Source: Henriciella sp. (GTDB lineage Bacteria > Pseudomonadota > Alphaproteobacteria > Caulobacterales > Hyphomonadaceae). Taken from it: DNA of 57,787 bases. The stretch is from contig JAQWGO010000096.1 in NCBI GenBank assembly GCA_029238175.1, positions 1-57,787 on the forward strand, written 5' to 3'. Shown here piece by piece: positions 1-8,865 of this stretch. A program made the position numbers and the translations under genes. The stretch's first letter is position 1; each line of letters begins with the position of its first letter. Below the pieces are notes generated by a model, which had not been told where the DNA came from, did not search any database, and worked only from the letters and a program-made list of their open reading frames with translations.

Positions 1-2
1 TA

Positions 3-560
3 TTGCCTGCCTGCACCACCGCCAAGACTTTCGTTAAAGACGCAAACGCTGCTGTGCGGGCCATTCCAAGACCCCACCTTATTGGGTTGGACCCTGAGCC
101 GTACCCTGTCGGCGCTGAAGGTTTGGTTGAATACTGCAAAGCGATCAAACTGCGCTATGAGTATGGCCGCGACATGGTCGGGCACGGCAACAAACTGCTT
201 GAGCGCGGCAAAAAGCAAGTCAATGCAGGCTCATTCAGCATCCGCAGCGGCGAAGACAAAGTCACGGCTGCTGAAACCATGCTCAGCAAGGCCCGCCATG
301 AACTTAGCTTGAAAATTGGCGACACGCGCGCTGATACGTATGATTTTGAGCTTTTGAATGACCCAAAACGCTTCTCCCGCATCCAGAACAATCTGGATAA
401 TGGACTACGGGCCATGAGACGCGGGAAAGAGCTGATTGAGATCGGCGAGCGCCGCGTAAAAGAAGGCCGCGAACAAATAGACTCCGGCATCACTTCCATC
501 CGCGAAGGCCAAGATGCGATGCAAGATGACGAAGGTCGCTGCGCCAACCTGAGTCAATAA
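3..560 (+). CDS. Partial protein built of glycine-spaced heptads (possible lipoprotein)
   Basis: The reading frame is open at the left edge, so the true start lies outside the window; the first codon seen is an in-frame TTG. The first residues read L-P-A-C, which would fit the lipobox of an exported lipoprotein, but the signal peptide itself is not in view. The striking feature is glycine exactly every seven residues: G55, 62, 69, 76, 83 (then A90, A97) and again G134, 141, 148, 155, 162, 169, each followed four residues later by V, I, L or M. This Gxxx[VILM]xx pattern predicts two long helical arms packing through small residues, probably an antiparallel coiled coil. I do not recognise the family. 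The gene ends just before the DUF1800 gene on the same strand. Confidence 0.75.
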   Translation: MPACTTAKTFVKDANAAVRAIPRPHLIGLDPEPYPVGAEGLVEYCKAIKLRYEYGRDMVGHGNKLLERGKKQVNAGSFSIRSGEDKVTAAETMLSKARHELSLKIGDTRADTYDFELLNDPKRFSRIQNNLDNGLRAMRRGKELIEIGERRVKEGREQIDSGITSIREGQDAMQDDEGRCANLSQ

Positions 561-640
561 GTAAATGCATCACAAATCCGTGATTAATTAAGTAAAAATT
601 TCACAAAAGACTTACTATTCATTAGTGTTCATTTACTTTT
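559..640 (+). terminator. AT-rich spacer with a 9-bp inverted repeat, possible terminator
   Basis: AAGTAAATG (559-567) is repeated in reverse complement as CATTTACTT (630-638), followed by TTTG. The arms are 62 bp apart, so this is a weak candidate for a transcription end or a regulatory fold between the heptad-repeat gene and the DUF1800 gene. The stretch is clearly richer in A and T than its neighbours, so it may equally hold the promoter of the downstream gene. Confidence 0.25.
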
Positions 641-687
641 GTTGGGCCTATCTATTCTGTGAAGCAATGAACAGAAAAGGCTTGATC

Positions 688-2496
688 ATGAGTGATTCAG
701 CACGCCGTCTCATTTTAATTGCCAGCACCGCGCTCGTCCTAAGTGCGTGTAGCGGAGGCGAGGAAGCCACCCAAAATATCGGTGGCGTCCCTCCTCAAGG
801 CCAGTCCGGCTCTCCGATCCCACCCTCGCCTCCTCCACCTCCACCTGAAGAACCTCATGACACAGGTGCGGCCGAAGCCAGCTTCACCAAAATTCGAAAC
901 CAGCGAGAAGCCTCGCGATTTCTGTCGCGCACAACTTTTGGAGGAACTAAAACTCAGTTGGATGCGCTCAGCGGAACAGATGCTGTCGAGTTCCTAAAAG
1001 CTGAATTCGAAAAACCAGCCAGTCTGACACTTCCAAGTGTTCTCACGGTCCCGCGCAACGAGAATGGTAACTTACCGGGTTCTGCAGCATCAGACGTCTA
1101 TTGGGATCAAATCATCACCGCAGACGACCAATTGCGCCAGCGGATGGCCTTCACCCTGTCGCAAATTGTCGTTTATTCAGACATAGCCGTCGCTGACTCA
1201 TCCCAACGCGCATATTATCAAGATATTTTAATTCGTAACGCCTTCGGCAATTATCGCGATCTCCTTCAGGATATAACCTACTCACCGGCCATGGCCAATT
1301 GGCTGACCTATCTGCGAAACCAAAAAGGTGATCCGCGCACAGGGCGTATGCCTGACGAAAATTATGCCCGTGAAATACTTCAGCTCTTTTCTATTGGTCT
1401 ATTCGAAATGTACCCGGATGGCTCACCTCGGCTTGATGCGCAAGGCAAAGAAATCCCAACTTATGACAATGAAGATGTTGTCGGACTTGCTCGCGTCTTC
1501 ACTGGATTGTCCTACGACGTCGGCCCCGGCAGCAGCTTCTGGGACAATTCCGAAGAGGCGAACCGCCAACCGTTAAAAATGTTCCCCGACAGGCATTCTG
1601 AGCTTGAGAAAACCTTCTTGGGTACGACGATCCCGGCAGGTACGGATGGTGACGAGAGTATCAGCATAGCACTCGATACGATCTTTGATCACCCAAACCT
1701 CGCGCCGTTCCTTGCCCGTCAACTTATTCAACGCTTTACTGAATCAAGTCCTTCTCCAAGCTATATTCGCCGCGTTGCTCAAGCATTTGAACGGGGCACA
1801 TATACAACAAATTCAGGTGAGAAATTCGGCAGCACCGGACGGGGCGACCTCGAAGCAACCTTGGCTGCGGTGTTACTTGATGAAAGCTTATACAAAGACC
1901 GCACGAACGAACCTGAAACCGTAACGAACGGAAAAGTTCGAGAACCTATTTTGCGCTTCACTCACTGGGCCAGAGCCTTCAATGTTACAAACATACATTC
2001 CAATAATGAGGCACGTCTTACGATGACGGTGGACCCTGTAAATGCAATTGGCCAACATCCCATACGGTCACCCTCAGTGTTTAACTTCTATCGTCCTGGA
2101 TATATCGCACCCGGCACGCTTACGGGTGACCGCAACATGACTGCACCAGAATTTCAAATCGTCAACGAAAGTACCGCGATCGGTTACTTGAATTTCATGA
2201 CGGACTTTACCTTCGATCGAACACCGCAAAGGGACCAAGAACTTCAGAGCTTCCTACCTGATTACACCGAAGAACTGGCTCTTGTAGATACGCCAGAGGA
2301 CCTCGTTCGGTATCTCGACACCCTGCTGACAGGGCAACGTATGCCAGAAGAAGAGATCAATGAAATAGAGCAAATTCTACTTGAAATGCCGATTAGCGAA
2401 GGCTCACCCGAAGACGCCGCTGCCGACCGACTTCAGAAAGTGCAGGTCGCCGTTTCGTTGGTGCTCAATTCCCCCTCATACGCAGTCACTTGGTAG
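688..2496 (+). CDS. DUF1800 family lipoprotein
   Basis: A 602-residue protein. The ATG at 688 is chosen over upstream in-frame ATGs (625, 667) because it gives a clean lipoprotein signal peptide ending in the lipobox L18-S-A-C21 and has AAAGG about eight bases upstream. A proline-rich linker (about residues 40-57) leads into the DUF1800 domain, recognised by the N-terminal RFLSRTTFGG segment and NYAREILQLFSIGL near residues 225-238. DUF1800 proteins are exported and have no settled function. They are almost always encoded next to a DUF1501 protein, as here with a 17-bp gap, so the two probably act together at or outside the inner membrane. Confidence 0.88.
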   Translation: MSDSARRLILIASTALVLSACSGGEEATQNIGGVPPQGQSGSPIPPSPPPPPPEEPHDTGAAEASFTKIRNQREASRFLSRTTFGGTKTQLDALSGTDAVEFLKAEFEKPASLTLPSVLTVPRNENGNLPGSAASDVYWDQIITADDQLRQRMAFTLSQIVVYSDIAVADSSQRAYYQDILIRNAFGNYRDLLQDITYSPAMANWLTYLRNQKGDPRTGRMPDENYAREILQLFSIGLFEMYPDGSPRLDAQGKEIPTYDNEDVVGLARVFTGLSYDVGPGSSFWDNSEEANRQPLKMFPDRHSELEKTFLGTTIPAGTDGDESISIALDTIFDHPNLAPFLARQLIQRFTESSPSPSYIRRVAQAFERGTYTTNSGEKFGSTGRGDLEATLAAVLLDESLYKDRTNEPETVTNGKVREPILRFTHWARAFNVTNIHSNNEARLTMTVDPVNAIGQHPIRSPSVFNFYRPGYIAPGTLTGDRNMTAPEFQIVNESTAIGYLNFMTDFTFDRTPQRDQELQSFLPDYTEELALVDTPEDLVRYLDTLLTGQRMPEEEINEIEQILLEMPISEGSPEDAAADRLQKVQVAVSLVLNSPSYAVTW

Positions 2497-2513
2497 CAGG
2501 ATAGATAAAGATA

Positions 2514-3947
2514 ATGACATATATTTCTCGCAGACATCTACTTGCTGGCATGGGTGCAACAGGCTTTGCAGCAGGCTTTGGCTCCCTCGCCAATCTCAGC
2601 GGGTCACGGGCATGGGCCGCAAATACAACAGGCTATAAAGCCATCGTATGCATCTTCCTAAAGGGCGGTATGGATCAGTCAGATACGATCCTGCCTTATG
2701 ATCAACCTTCATACGATCAACTCAGCGTCCTGAGGGAAGGCCTGTTTGGCACCTATAATGCCGGCAGCGAAACCTCCTCACGAAACCGCGCCAACCTATT
2801 GAAGCTAAACCCCACCAATGCCAACGACTATGGCGGGCGAGAGTTTGCGATGCCGCGTGAGTTGGCCCCGCTGCATTCAATGTTTGAGACCGGTGAGCTT
2901 GGCATCGTCGGCAATGTCGGACCACTTATTGAGCCAACAACACGTGCAATGATGGTCAACGGCACCGCGCTTTTGCCGCCGCGCCTATTCTCTCACAATG
3001 ACCAGCAATCAACGTGGATGTCGCTAGAGGTAGAGGGTGCCCGGTCTGGCTGGGGCGGGCGCTTTATTGATGCTGCTTTGCAATCGGCACCAAGCGATAG
3101 CCCAATATTTTCGGCCATTTCAACCGGGTCAAATGACGTCTTTCTGGCTGGCGACCAAGCCCGCGCCTATCGTGTAACCGGCAGTGGCGCACCAAAACCC
3201 GGCATAATTGACCGACAATCATTGCTCGGCTTCACTAGGGCTGACATCGCCGCGCGCGAGCGCACCAGAACATTCCTCAATCGGAACAACTTCCTAAACA
3301 AAAATATCTACGAGCAAGATCTTCGCGATTCAAATCAACGTGCCTTTGTGAATTCGGAAATTATTCTGAATGCGATGGAAAACACGCAGCCTTTCACAAC
3401 GGCCTTCCCAGCTGGAAACGTGAACAAGCAAATGAAAGGCGTGGCGGAAACCATCCGCATCCAACAATTCCTGAATACGTCTCGTCAGATGTTTTTAGTG
3501 ACGACAGGCGGCTATGACTCTCATTTCAATCAAACCGGCTCAATTCCCGGCAACCATGAAACACTCGCCGAAGCGATCGCGGTTTTCCGCGAAGCCATGA
3601 TCGAAATTGGGCAGTGGGATAATGTTCTCGTCTTCACCGCGTCAGATTTTGGCCGAACCGTTATCGGAAACGGCAACGGCACTGACCATGGCTGGGGCGG
3701 ACATCAATTCGTTGCTGGCGGCCGTGTTCAAGGCAAGCGCATATATGGCGACATCCCAGATCTGGATACGAACGGCCCCGGCTACACCGAGACCCGCGGA
3801 CGCTTGATCCCAACAACATCTGTAGAACAATACGCCGCGACTATGGGCAAATGGTTCGGACTTAACAATGAAGAGCTAGCGGGCGCTTTACCTAATCTTG
3901 GCAATTTCAGTCAGCAAGATCTTGGCTTCATGTCCGGGGGCGTTTAA
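2514..3947 (+). CDS. DUF1501 family protein, Tat-exported
   Basis: A 477-residue protein starting with a twin-arginine signal (S5-R-R-H-L-L followed by a hydrophobic stretch and A-W-A), indicating export in folded form. The mature part begins with the family hallmark AIVCIFLKGGMDQSDT; near the C-terminus, FTASDFGRT and GTDHGWGGH are typical of DUF1501, which is distantly related to the alkaline-phosphatase/sulfatase fold. It follows the DUF1800 gene by 17 bp and is surely cotranscribed. The substrate is unknown. Twin genes of this type are common in marine bacteria and planctomycetes. Confidence 0.88.
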   Translation: MTYISRRHLLAGMGATGFAAGFGSLANLSGSRAWAANTTGYKAIVCIFLKGGMDQSDTILPYDQPSYDQLSVLREGLFGTYNAGSETSSRNRANLLKLNPTNANDYGGREFAMPRELAPLHSMFETGELGIVGNVGPLIEPTTRAMMVNGTALLPPRLFSHNDQQSTWMSLEVEGARSGWGGRFIDAALQSAPSDSPIFSAISTGSNDVFLAGDQARAYRVTGSGAPKPGIIDRQSLLGFTRADIAARERTRTFLNRNNFLNKNIYEQDLRDSNQRAFVNSEIILNAMENTQPFTTAFPAGNVNKQMKGVAETIRIQQFLNTSRQMFLVTTGGYDSHFNQTGSIPGNHETLAEAIAVFREAMIEIGQWDNVLVFTASDFGRTVIGNGNGTDHGWGGHQFVAGGRVQGKRIYGDIPDLDTNGPGYTETRGRLIPTTSVEQYAATMGKWFGLNNEELAGALPNLGNFSQQDLGFMSGGV

Positions 3948-4020
3948 GCGCCTCAAGGCGGACCAAACTCAACATTTTCTGACGATGGCCAATTAGTCGC
4001 TAGAACACGTTGAAAAGACT

Positions 4021-4695
4021 TTATGCTTCTTCGATCAGTCCAGGATAATTATTACGAACATTACCCACATCTGGACCTATTGGCCATGCCTGCATGTCGG
4101 CGGCGGGAAATGGCTCAAACATGTCTGTGGCATCCCCGCTCATCGGGTTAAGCCATCGCTGATACTTTCTAGGTTCGACAATCATCGGCATTCGCACAGA
4201 CAATCCCGCCATCATATCGTTTGGCGGGGTCGTCAGGATTGTGAAGCTTTCCAGCACTGACCCATCGATTAATGCTGTGTCCCATAAGCCCGCGATACAA
4301 AACCATTCGCGATTTTTCAGACGAACCGCAAACGGTTGCTTGCGACGCCCCTCCCCGACCCAGACATAAAATCCGCTAACCGGAACAAGGCACCGCCAAT
4401 ATTTAAACGCGCCGCGATAAACTGGTCGCTCATGCGCGGTTTCTGCATCAGCGTTTATACCGCTAAACTTGCGCTCTTGAATTGGTTTCGTCCACCAACT
4501 TGGCACCAGCCCCCAGAAGCAAGGCGCAAGCTCAATATGGGAACGCTCACGGGTCCATCTTATAACTGGCTGCACGCTCATAGGCGCTGCGTTATAGGTA
4601 GCTTCTGGAGCGTCTACATTGAGTGGTGGCACAAGATTTACAGCCGCGTGATATGCTTCCCACGAAACTTCTTCTCTAAAAAAACGACCACACAT
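4021..4695 (-). CDS. SRAP (SOS response-associated peptidase, YedK/HMCES-like), atypical active site
   Basis: A 224-residue SRAP-domain protein. Family members use the amino-terminal Cys2 to form a thiazolidine crosslink to abasic sites in single-stranded DNA. Cys2 (M-C-G-R-F) and the conserved Asn (N81 in GINADAET) are present. The glutamate normally found in GFYEW is Val111 (GFYVW), and the histidine of the IHxRMP motif is Ser166 (LSVRMP). In E. coli YedK these correspond to Glu105 and His160, needed for crosslink chemistry and reversal. The fold and Cys2 suggest it may still bind or trap abasic DNA, but catalysis should differ. It overlaps the upstream SDR gene by TAATG, so the two form an operon. 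Confidence 0.9.
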   Translation of the reverse strand: MCGRFFREEVSWEAYHAAVNLVPPLNVDAPEATYNAAPMSVQPVIRWTRERSHIELAPCFWGLVPSWWTKPIQERKFSGINADAETAHERPVYRGAFKYWRCLVPVSGFYVWVGEGRRKQPFAVRLKNREWFCIAGLWDTALIDGSVLESFTILTTPPNDMMAGLSVRMPMIVEPRKYQRWLNPMSGDATDMFEPFPAADMQAWPIGPDVGNVRNNYPGLIEEA

Positions 4696-5537
4696 TAGCG
4701 TTCACCCGCCGCAATAGATCTCAATCCCTCACGATATGTCGGATATTGCGGCCGCCAGCCTGTAACGGCCTTTAAACGCGCATTCGAAACCCTCTTACAC
4801 TCAGAATAAAAACTGCGTCCCATCGGGGATAGATCCGCATCCTCAAATGCAATTTCTTCAGGCGGCGCTATACCTAATAACTCAGCCGCAAACAGCGGCA
4901 CATCCTGCGGCGGTGCAGCCTCCTCATCGCAGATATTAAACACGCCCTCCGCGCCGGACAAAATCAGTGCCCTTAGCGCGCGAGCAATGTCATCGACATG
5001 CGCCCGGCTAAAAACCTGACCATCCTTCACAATGCGATTGGCGCGGCCTTCGCGAACACGGTCTAACTGTGATCGCCCCGGCCCATAAATTCCCGGAAGA
5101 CGCGCAATTCGCAGATCAGGCCGAAGGCTGCGCCACCCCTCTTCGGCGGCAACACGTCGCTGGCCTCTTTCCGACATCGGGTTCACAGGGCTCCATTCCA
5201 TTGCCCAGCCTCCGCCAAGGTCGCCATAAACGCCAGTTGTCGAAAGATAGGTCACGCTCGCGGCGCGATGAACGAAATCACCCATCGCGGCAAGGGCCGG
5301 ACACCCCGTTTCTCCCGGCGCAGCGCTGACCAAGAGGTGAGCCTGCTCTAAACCTTGCTCCAATCTAACCTGATCAGTGACTGAAACAGCTTTAATCTGG
5401 GTTGAATCTAGCCTTTTTCGTCCGTCTTCAGAACGGAACGTACCCAATATATCGCCGTCCCAAATCCCCGCGAGAGCTTTGGCGGTATAGCCCGGTCCGA
5501 ATAAGAAAAGCGGATGTGACGCATCTGTCATTTGCAC
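4695..5537 (-). CDS. NAD(P)-dependent SDR/epimerase, YeeZ-like
   Basis: A 280-residue extended short-chain dehydrogenase family protein. The nucleotide-binding glycine motif G14-P-G-Y-T-A-K-A-L lies at the N-terminus after a short strand. The middle has YLSTTGVYGDLGG and RLPGIYGPGRS, typical of the atypical SDR group containing E. coli YeeZ. The classical YxxxK catalytic pair is not evident, as in other YeeZ-like proteins, so the reaction is unknown. Its stop overlaps the start of the SRAP gene (TAATG), implying translational coupling. It is divergent from the TPR gene starting at 5592, with a promoter region of only about 50 bp. Confidence 0.8.
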   Translation of the reverse strand: MQMTDASHPLFLFGPGYTAKALAGIWDGDILGTFRSEDGRKRLDSTQIKAVSVTDQVRLEQGLEQAHLLVSAAPGETGCPALAAMGDFVHRAASVTYLSTTGVYGDLGGGWAMEWSPVNPMSERGQRRVAAEEGWRSLRPDLRIARLPGIYGPGRSQLDRVREGRANRIVKDGQVFSRAHVDDIARALRALILSGAEGVFNICDEEAAPPQDVPLFAAELLGIAPPEEIAFEDADLSPMGRSFYSECKRVSNARLKAVTGWRPQYPTYREGLRSIAAGER

Positions 5538-5591
5538 TGGCCTTTCCCTGTCGCTAACGCGATACTTATTGCGTTCTGAAAGGCTTTGTCC

Positions 5592-6245
5592 ATGTCTGTT
5601 ACCGCCCTATTACTCGCTGCACTGCCCATCTCACAAAGCGCCATTGCAGATATCGCGCGCGCCGAGCAGGATCGGCTTAACACTTGTATCGAATTGGTCG
5701 AGACGAACCCAACCGAAGCCTATGAAGAGAGCCTAGCATGGCTCGGAAATGGCAATCGCCCGAAAGCCCGCTACTGCAACGCCATCGCCTTGTTAGCATT
5801 GGATAATTTCGAAGAAGGGGCTGCGCGTTTGGAGGCCTTGGCATCGGCACCAGACGCCATCGCGCTGGAAGATCGCGCCTATTATATGGCTCAAGCCGGG
5901 AATGCATGGCTCACGGCGAACTACCCTGAAGCCGCAATAACAGCACTTTCAGAAGCCTTGCGCCTGCAGAAAGGCGATCCCGCGCTCTTTAAAGACCGCG
6001 CTGCTGCATACTTGGCGCTAGAGCGGTGGCCAGAGGGTGTGGATGACCTCAACGCGGCATTAGAACTGGTCCCAACCGACGCAGAAGCATTATCCATGCG
6101 CGCCCGCGCCCATCTCGCGACAGAGAACCTGCTCGCAGCAGAAGCAGACATGCTGGACGCACTAAAGCAAGAGCCTGAAAATATTGACTTTCTTGTTCTG
6201 CGCGGCGACGTTCGTGAGGCGTTGCGGCTCAGCCGCGGCGAGTAA
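5592..6245 (+). CDS. Periplasmic tetratricopeptide-repeat protein
   Basis: A 217-residue protein. The ATG at 5592 is preferred to a TTG six bases upstream; AAGG lies about eight bases before it. The first 20 residues form a signal-like hydrophobic stretch (ALLLAALPI...SAIA). The rest is helical with several TPR units, clearest between residues 95 and 200 (alanine at TPR core positions, for example AALELVPTDAEALSMRARAHL). TPRs are protein-binding scaffolds, and nothing here names the partner. It converges on mtgA with only 2 bp between the stops, and is divergent from the SDR-SRAP pair. Confidence 0.75.
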   Translation: MSVTALLLAALPISQSAIADIARAEQDRLNTCIELVETNPTEAYEESLAWLGNGNRPKARYCNAIALLALDNFEEGAARLEALASAPDAIALEDRAYYMAQAGNAWLTANYPEAAITALSEALRLQKGDPALFKDRAAAYLALERWPEGVDDLNAALELVPTDAEALSMRARAHLATENLLAAEADMLDALKQEPENIDFLVLRGDVREALRLSRGE

Positions 6246-6247
6246 GC

Positions 6248-6964
6248 TTAGCGCTTTCCCAACACGCAAACATCCAAGCCTTCGCTGCGGACAACACGCA
6301 TACGCGCCTGATACGTCCCCGCTTGCTTGCGCACATAAGGTCCCGCTGGATCAAGGCGATATCGGTTAGGGCTCGGTAGAACCGCGGCTAATAGGGCGGC
6401 TTCGCGTTCTGTAAGATCAATTGCGGATTTACCGAAACGCGCTCTGGCAGCAGCCTCAGCGCCAAATATACCGTCACCCCATTCAGCGACGTTGAGGTAC
6501 ACTTCCATAACGCGTCGCTTACCCCAAAACCCGTCAATGAACACCGCCATCCACGCCTCTGGGGCTTTGCGAACAAACCCGCCGCCATTCCAGAGAAAAA
6601 CATTCTTTGCCGTCTGCTGCGTAATCGTGGATGCACCGCGCGTGCGGCCCGTTTTCCGGCGCTCTTCTAACGCGTTGGTGATTGCGTTCCAGCTAACGCC
6701 CTGATGCTCACAAAATCCAGTATCTTCAGCCGCAATCACAGCTCGAACCAAGTTGGGAGAAATTCGTTCCAACGTCACCCAAACACGTTGGATTTTCTCG
6801 CCTTCAACGGCACGTATCGCCATGTTGGCAGTGCCGGGAATTGGCGCAAAGAACAGCACCAACGCATACACATGCACCGTCACAAATAGACCCGCGCAGA
6901 ACTTTACGGTCAGCCAAAGCCAACGCTTCAAATCTATACGCTTTTGAGGTGTTCCATCAGCCAT
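6248..6964 (-). CDS. mtgA: Monofunctional peptidoglycan glycosyltransferase
   Basis: A 238-residue GT51 enzyme that polymerises lipid II into glycan strands at the outer face of the inner membrane. One N-terminal membrane segment (about residues 15-42) is followed by the transglycosylase motifs: E80-D-T-G-F-C-E-H-Q-G with catalytic Glu80, RGASTITQQTAKN at 109-121, and the third motif in DGFWGKRRVMEVYLNVAEWG. There is no transpeptidase domain, which separates it from class A PBPs. Its start lies inside the 3' end of queG (31-bp overlap), so it is probably translated from the same message as queG and the upstream GST gene. Confidence 0.93.
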   Translation of the reverse strand: MADGTPQKRIDLKRWLWLTVKFCAGLFVTVHVYALVLFFAPIPGTANMAIRAVEGEKIQRVWVTLERISPNLVRAVIAAEDTGFCEHQGVSWNAITNALEERRKTGRTRGASTITQQTAKNVFLWNGGGFVRKAPEAWMAVFIDGFWGKRRVMEVYLNVAEWGDGIFGAEAAARARFGKSAIDLTEREAALLAAVLPSPNRYRLDPAGPYVRKQAGTYQARMRVVRSEGLDVCVLGKR

Positions 6965-8058
6965 TCAGCCCGAACGCTTTCATCCGCTTCATGTTCCAGA
7001 CGCGCTGACTTCTCTACTGTAAAGCGGGCGGAATCAAGGCGTGACAATGCCCAAACTGACGCGCCTCTGACAATTGAGGCCGCATCATCCAGAAGCGGGA
7101 TCACACTGATGGAAACAAGTTCATGCCGCGCTGAATTTCCAATCGCCATAAGCACATTTCGCAGGAAACGATCGCGCCCAATTCGTTTGATAGGTGAGCC
7201 TGAGAACACTTCCCTGAACGTCGCATCATCAAGCGCTGCGAGCTCTTCGAGCGCTGGCCCTTTCAGCTCAGCACGTGCCCAAAACGCAGCCTCGCTCGCA
7301 GTTTCAGCGAACTTGTTCCAGGGACAAACAGCTAAACAATCATCACAGCCATAGATGCGATTGCCCATGGCCTCTCTATACTCGTGTGGAATGGGTTCTT
7401 TATACTCAATCGTTAGATATGAAATGCATCGCCGCGCATCGAGCTGGTATGGTGCAGGAAACGCTTTGGTCGGACAGATATCAAGACAGGCGGAGCAAGA
7501 ACCGCAATGATCGACCTCTGTCTTATCGGGCGTCAGCTCCGCAGTCGTCAACATAACACCTAAAAACAACCATGAACCAAGCTCTCGGGACACAAGATTA
7601 GTGTGCTTGCCCTGCCACCCCATGCCAGACTTCGCCGCGAGCGGTTTTTCCATGAGCGGCGCGGTATCAACGAAGACTTTTACATCCTCGCCCGTTTCTT
7701 CCACGAACGCGCGCGCAAGCTGCTTCAGGCGCTTCTTGAGTATATCATGATAATCCTTGCCGCGCGCATAAACAGAGATATTACCTTCACCCACACGCTC
7801 TAACATCATCATGGGATCATGATCTGGCCCGTAGTTAAGACCTACCACGACCGCAGACTTCGCTTCGGCCCACATAGCTGTCGGTATCTTGCGGCGCTCA
7901 AGCGTGATTTCCATCCACTCCATTGAACCATGGCGTCCTTCGGCGACATAGGCCTCCAACCGTTCGCTCGCCGCCCAAGGCTCATCAGCTCGCGTCATGC
8001 GGCAGGCATCAAACCCAAGCTCTTGGGCTTTGGCTTTTAGAAAGTCTTCAGCTGACAT
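6934..8058 (-). CDS. queG: Epoxyqueuosine reductase
   Basis: A 374-residue cobalamin-dependent iron-sulfur enzyme that reduces epoxyqueuosine to queuosine in tRNA, the last step of the pathway. Asp131 in VDTAPLMEKPLA matches the proposed proton donor. Two [4Fe-4S] cysteine sets are visible: C185-x2-C-x2-C-x3-C195-P and C238-x2-C-x3-C245-P, plus C211. The C-terminus is HEAT-repeat-like, as usual for the family. It lies 18 bp after the GST gene and overlaps mtgA. The same window carries queC, queE and queD near 22-24 kb, so much of the queuosine pathway is present though split between two loci. Confidence 0.95.
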   Translation of the reverse strand: MSAEDFLKAKAQELGFDACRMTRADEPWAASERLEAYVAEGRHGSMEWMEITLERRKIPTAMWAEAKSAVVVGLNYGPDHDPMMMLERVGEGNISVYARGKDYHDILKKRLKQLARAFVEETGEDVKVFVDTAPLMEKPLAAKSGMGWQGKHTNLVSRELGSWLFLGVMLTTAELTPDKTEVDHCGSCSACLDICPTKAFPAPYQLDARRCISYLTIEYKEPIPHEYREAMGNRIYGCDDCLAVCPWNKFAETASEAAFWARAELKGPALEELAALDDATFREVFSGSPIKRIGRDRFLRNVLMAIGNSARHELVSISVIPLLDDAASIVRGASVWALSRLDSARFTVEKSARLEHEADESVRAEWLMEHLKSV

Positions 8059-8076
8059 CGGAAGCGAACAGAGCCT

Positions 8077-8751
8077 TTAAAAGTCGAGATCGGTATAGTG
8101 CTTCACAGGCTTAGCATTGCCAACCCGGTCTTCAAGCAGGCTGCGGAAACTTGGGCGCGATTTTATTCGCGCGAACCATGCTTTGAGGTCAGGCGTTAAG
8201 TCCCAAGGGACATCACCGAAATAATCGTATGATGAAAGATGCGCCGCAATCGATAGATCAGCCAGACTTAGGTTACGACCCGCCATATATGCGCGCTCTC
8301 CTGCAAGTGCATCGAGAAAGGTCATACGGTTCTTTAAGGCATGTGCGCCTTGGCGCAGCGCCCCGCTATTTGGTGCGCGGTCGCGTTTAACCCACTGAGT
8401 CACGCGTTCGGCGAGCAGGGTATTATTGATACCTGCGAAACTTTCCTCAGACCATTGCCACAGGCGACGAGCTTCAGCTTTCTCCATGGGCGTGAATGGC
8501 AAAAGCCGCGGACTAGACTGCGCCTCTTCAATATATTCGCAGATAGCGAGCGAGCCGACCGCAGATGTACGGACTTCAGCGTCTGTATCTAATAATGCCG
8601 GTGCAGACGCGCCGGGGGCGAGCGCCGCAAGCTCTAGGTCTGAAACCCAAGGCCTGATCTCGATAGATTCATACGACCAGCCCTTTTCGCCCATTAAGAG
8701 GCGAACGGTCCGCGCCAGCGGATCAATGGGCCAGTGCCAAAGCCGTTTCAT
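8077..8751 (-). CDS. Glutathione S-transferase family protein
   Basis: A 224-residue protein when started at the ATG at 8751 (MKRLWHWPIDPLARTVRLL); an in-frame ATG 45 bases upstream would add an unstructured stretch. The N-terminal thioredoxin-fold half contains the cis-proline region SAPALLDTDAEVRTSAVGSL, and the helical C-terminal half contains AYMAGRNLSLADLSIAAHLS, the usual GST N-capping motif. The active-site residue is not obvious: a tryptophan-proline segment replaces the usual Ser/Tyr/Cys context. The substrate is unknown. It is the first gene of a probable GST-queG-mtgA run and is divergent from the M1 aminopeptidase gene. Confidence 0.85.
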   Translation of the reverse strand: MKRLWHWPIDPLARTVRLLMGEKGWSYESIEIRPWVSDLELAALAPGASAPALLDTDAEVRTSAVGSLAICEYIEEAQSSPRLLPFTPMEKAEARRLWQWSEESFAGINNTLLAERVTQWVKRDRAPNSGALRQGAHALKNRMTFLDALAGERAYMAGRNLSLADLSIAAHLSSYDYFGDVPWDLTPDLKAWFARIKSRPSFRSLLEDRVGNAKPVKHYTDLDF

Positions 8752-8865
8752 GCGTGTTGCCCTACCGCTATTTGTGAACTTGGCAAAGCGCCGCACACTT
8801 CGCCCTTTGCGAATATGCTCTGTCTATGCTTCAAGTCGATCAACATAGACGCATAGGACCTCAAA

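Noticed and set aside
155-547. 130-codon open frame on the minus strand opposite the heptad-repeat gene
   Set aside because: It is antisense to a strongly periodic coding sequence; its serine/arginine-rich translation is a shadow of that repeat, and no ribosome-binding site is seen.
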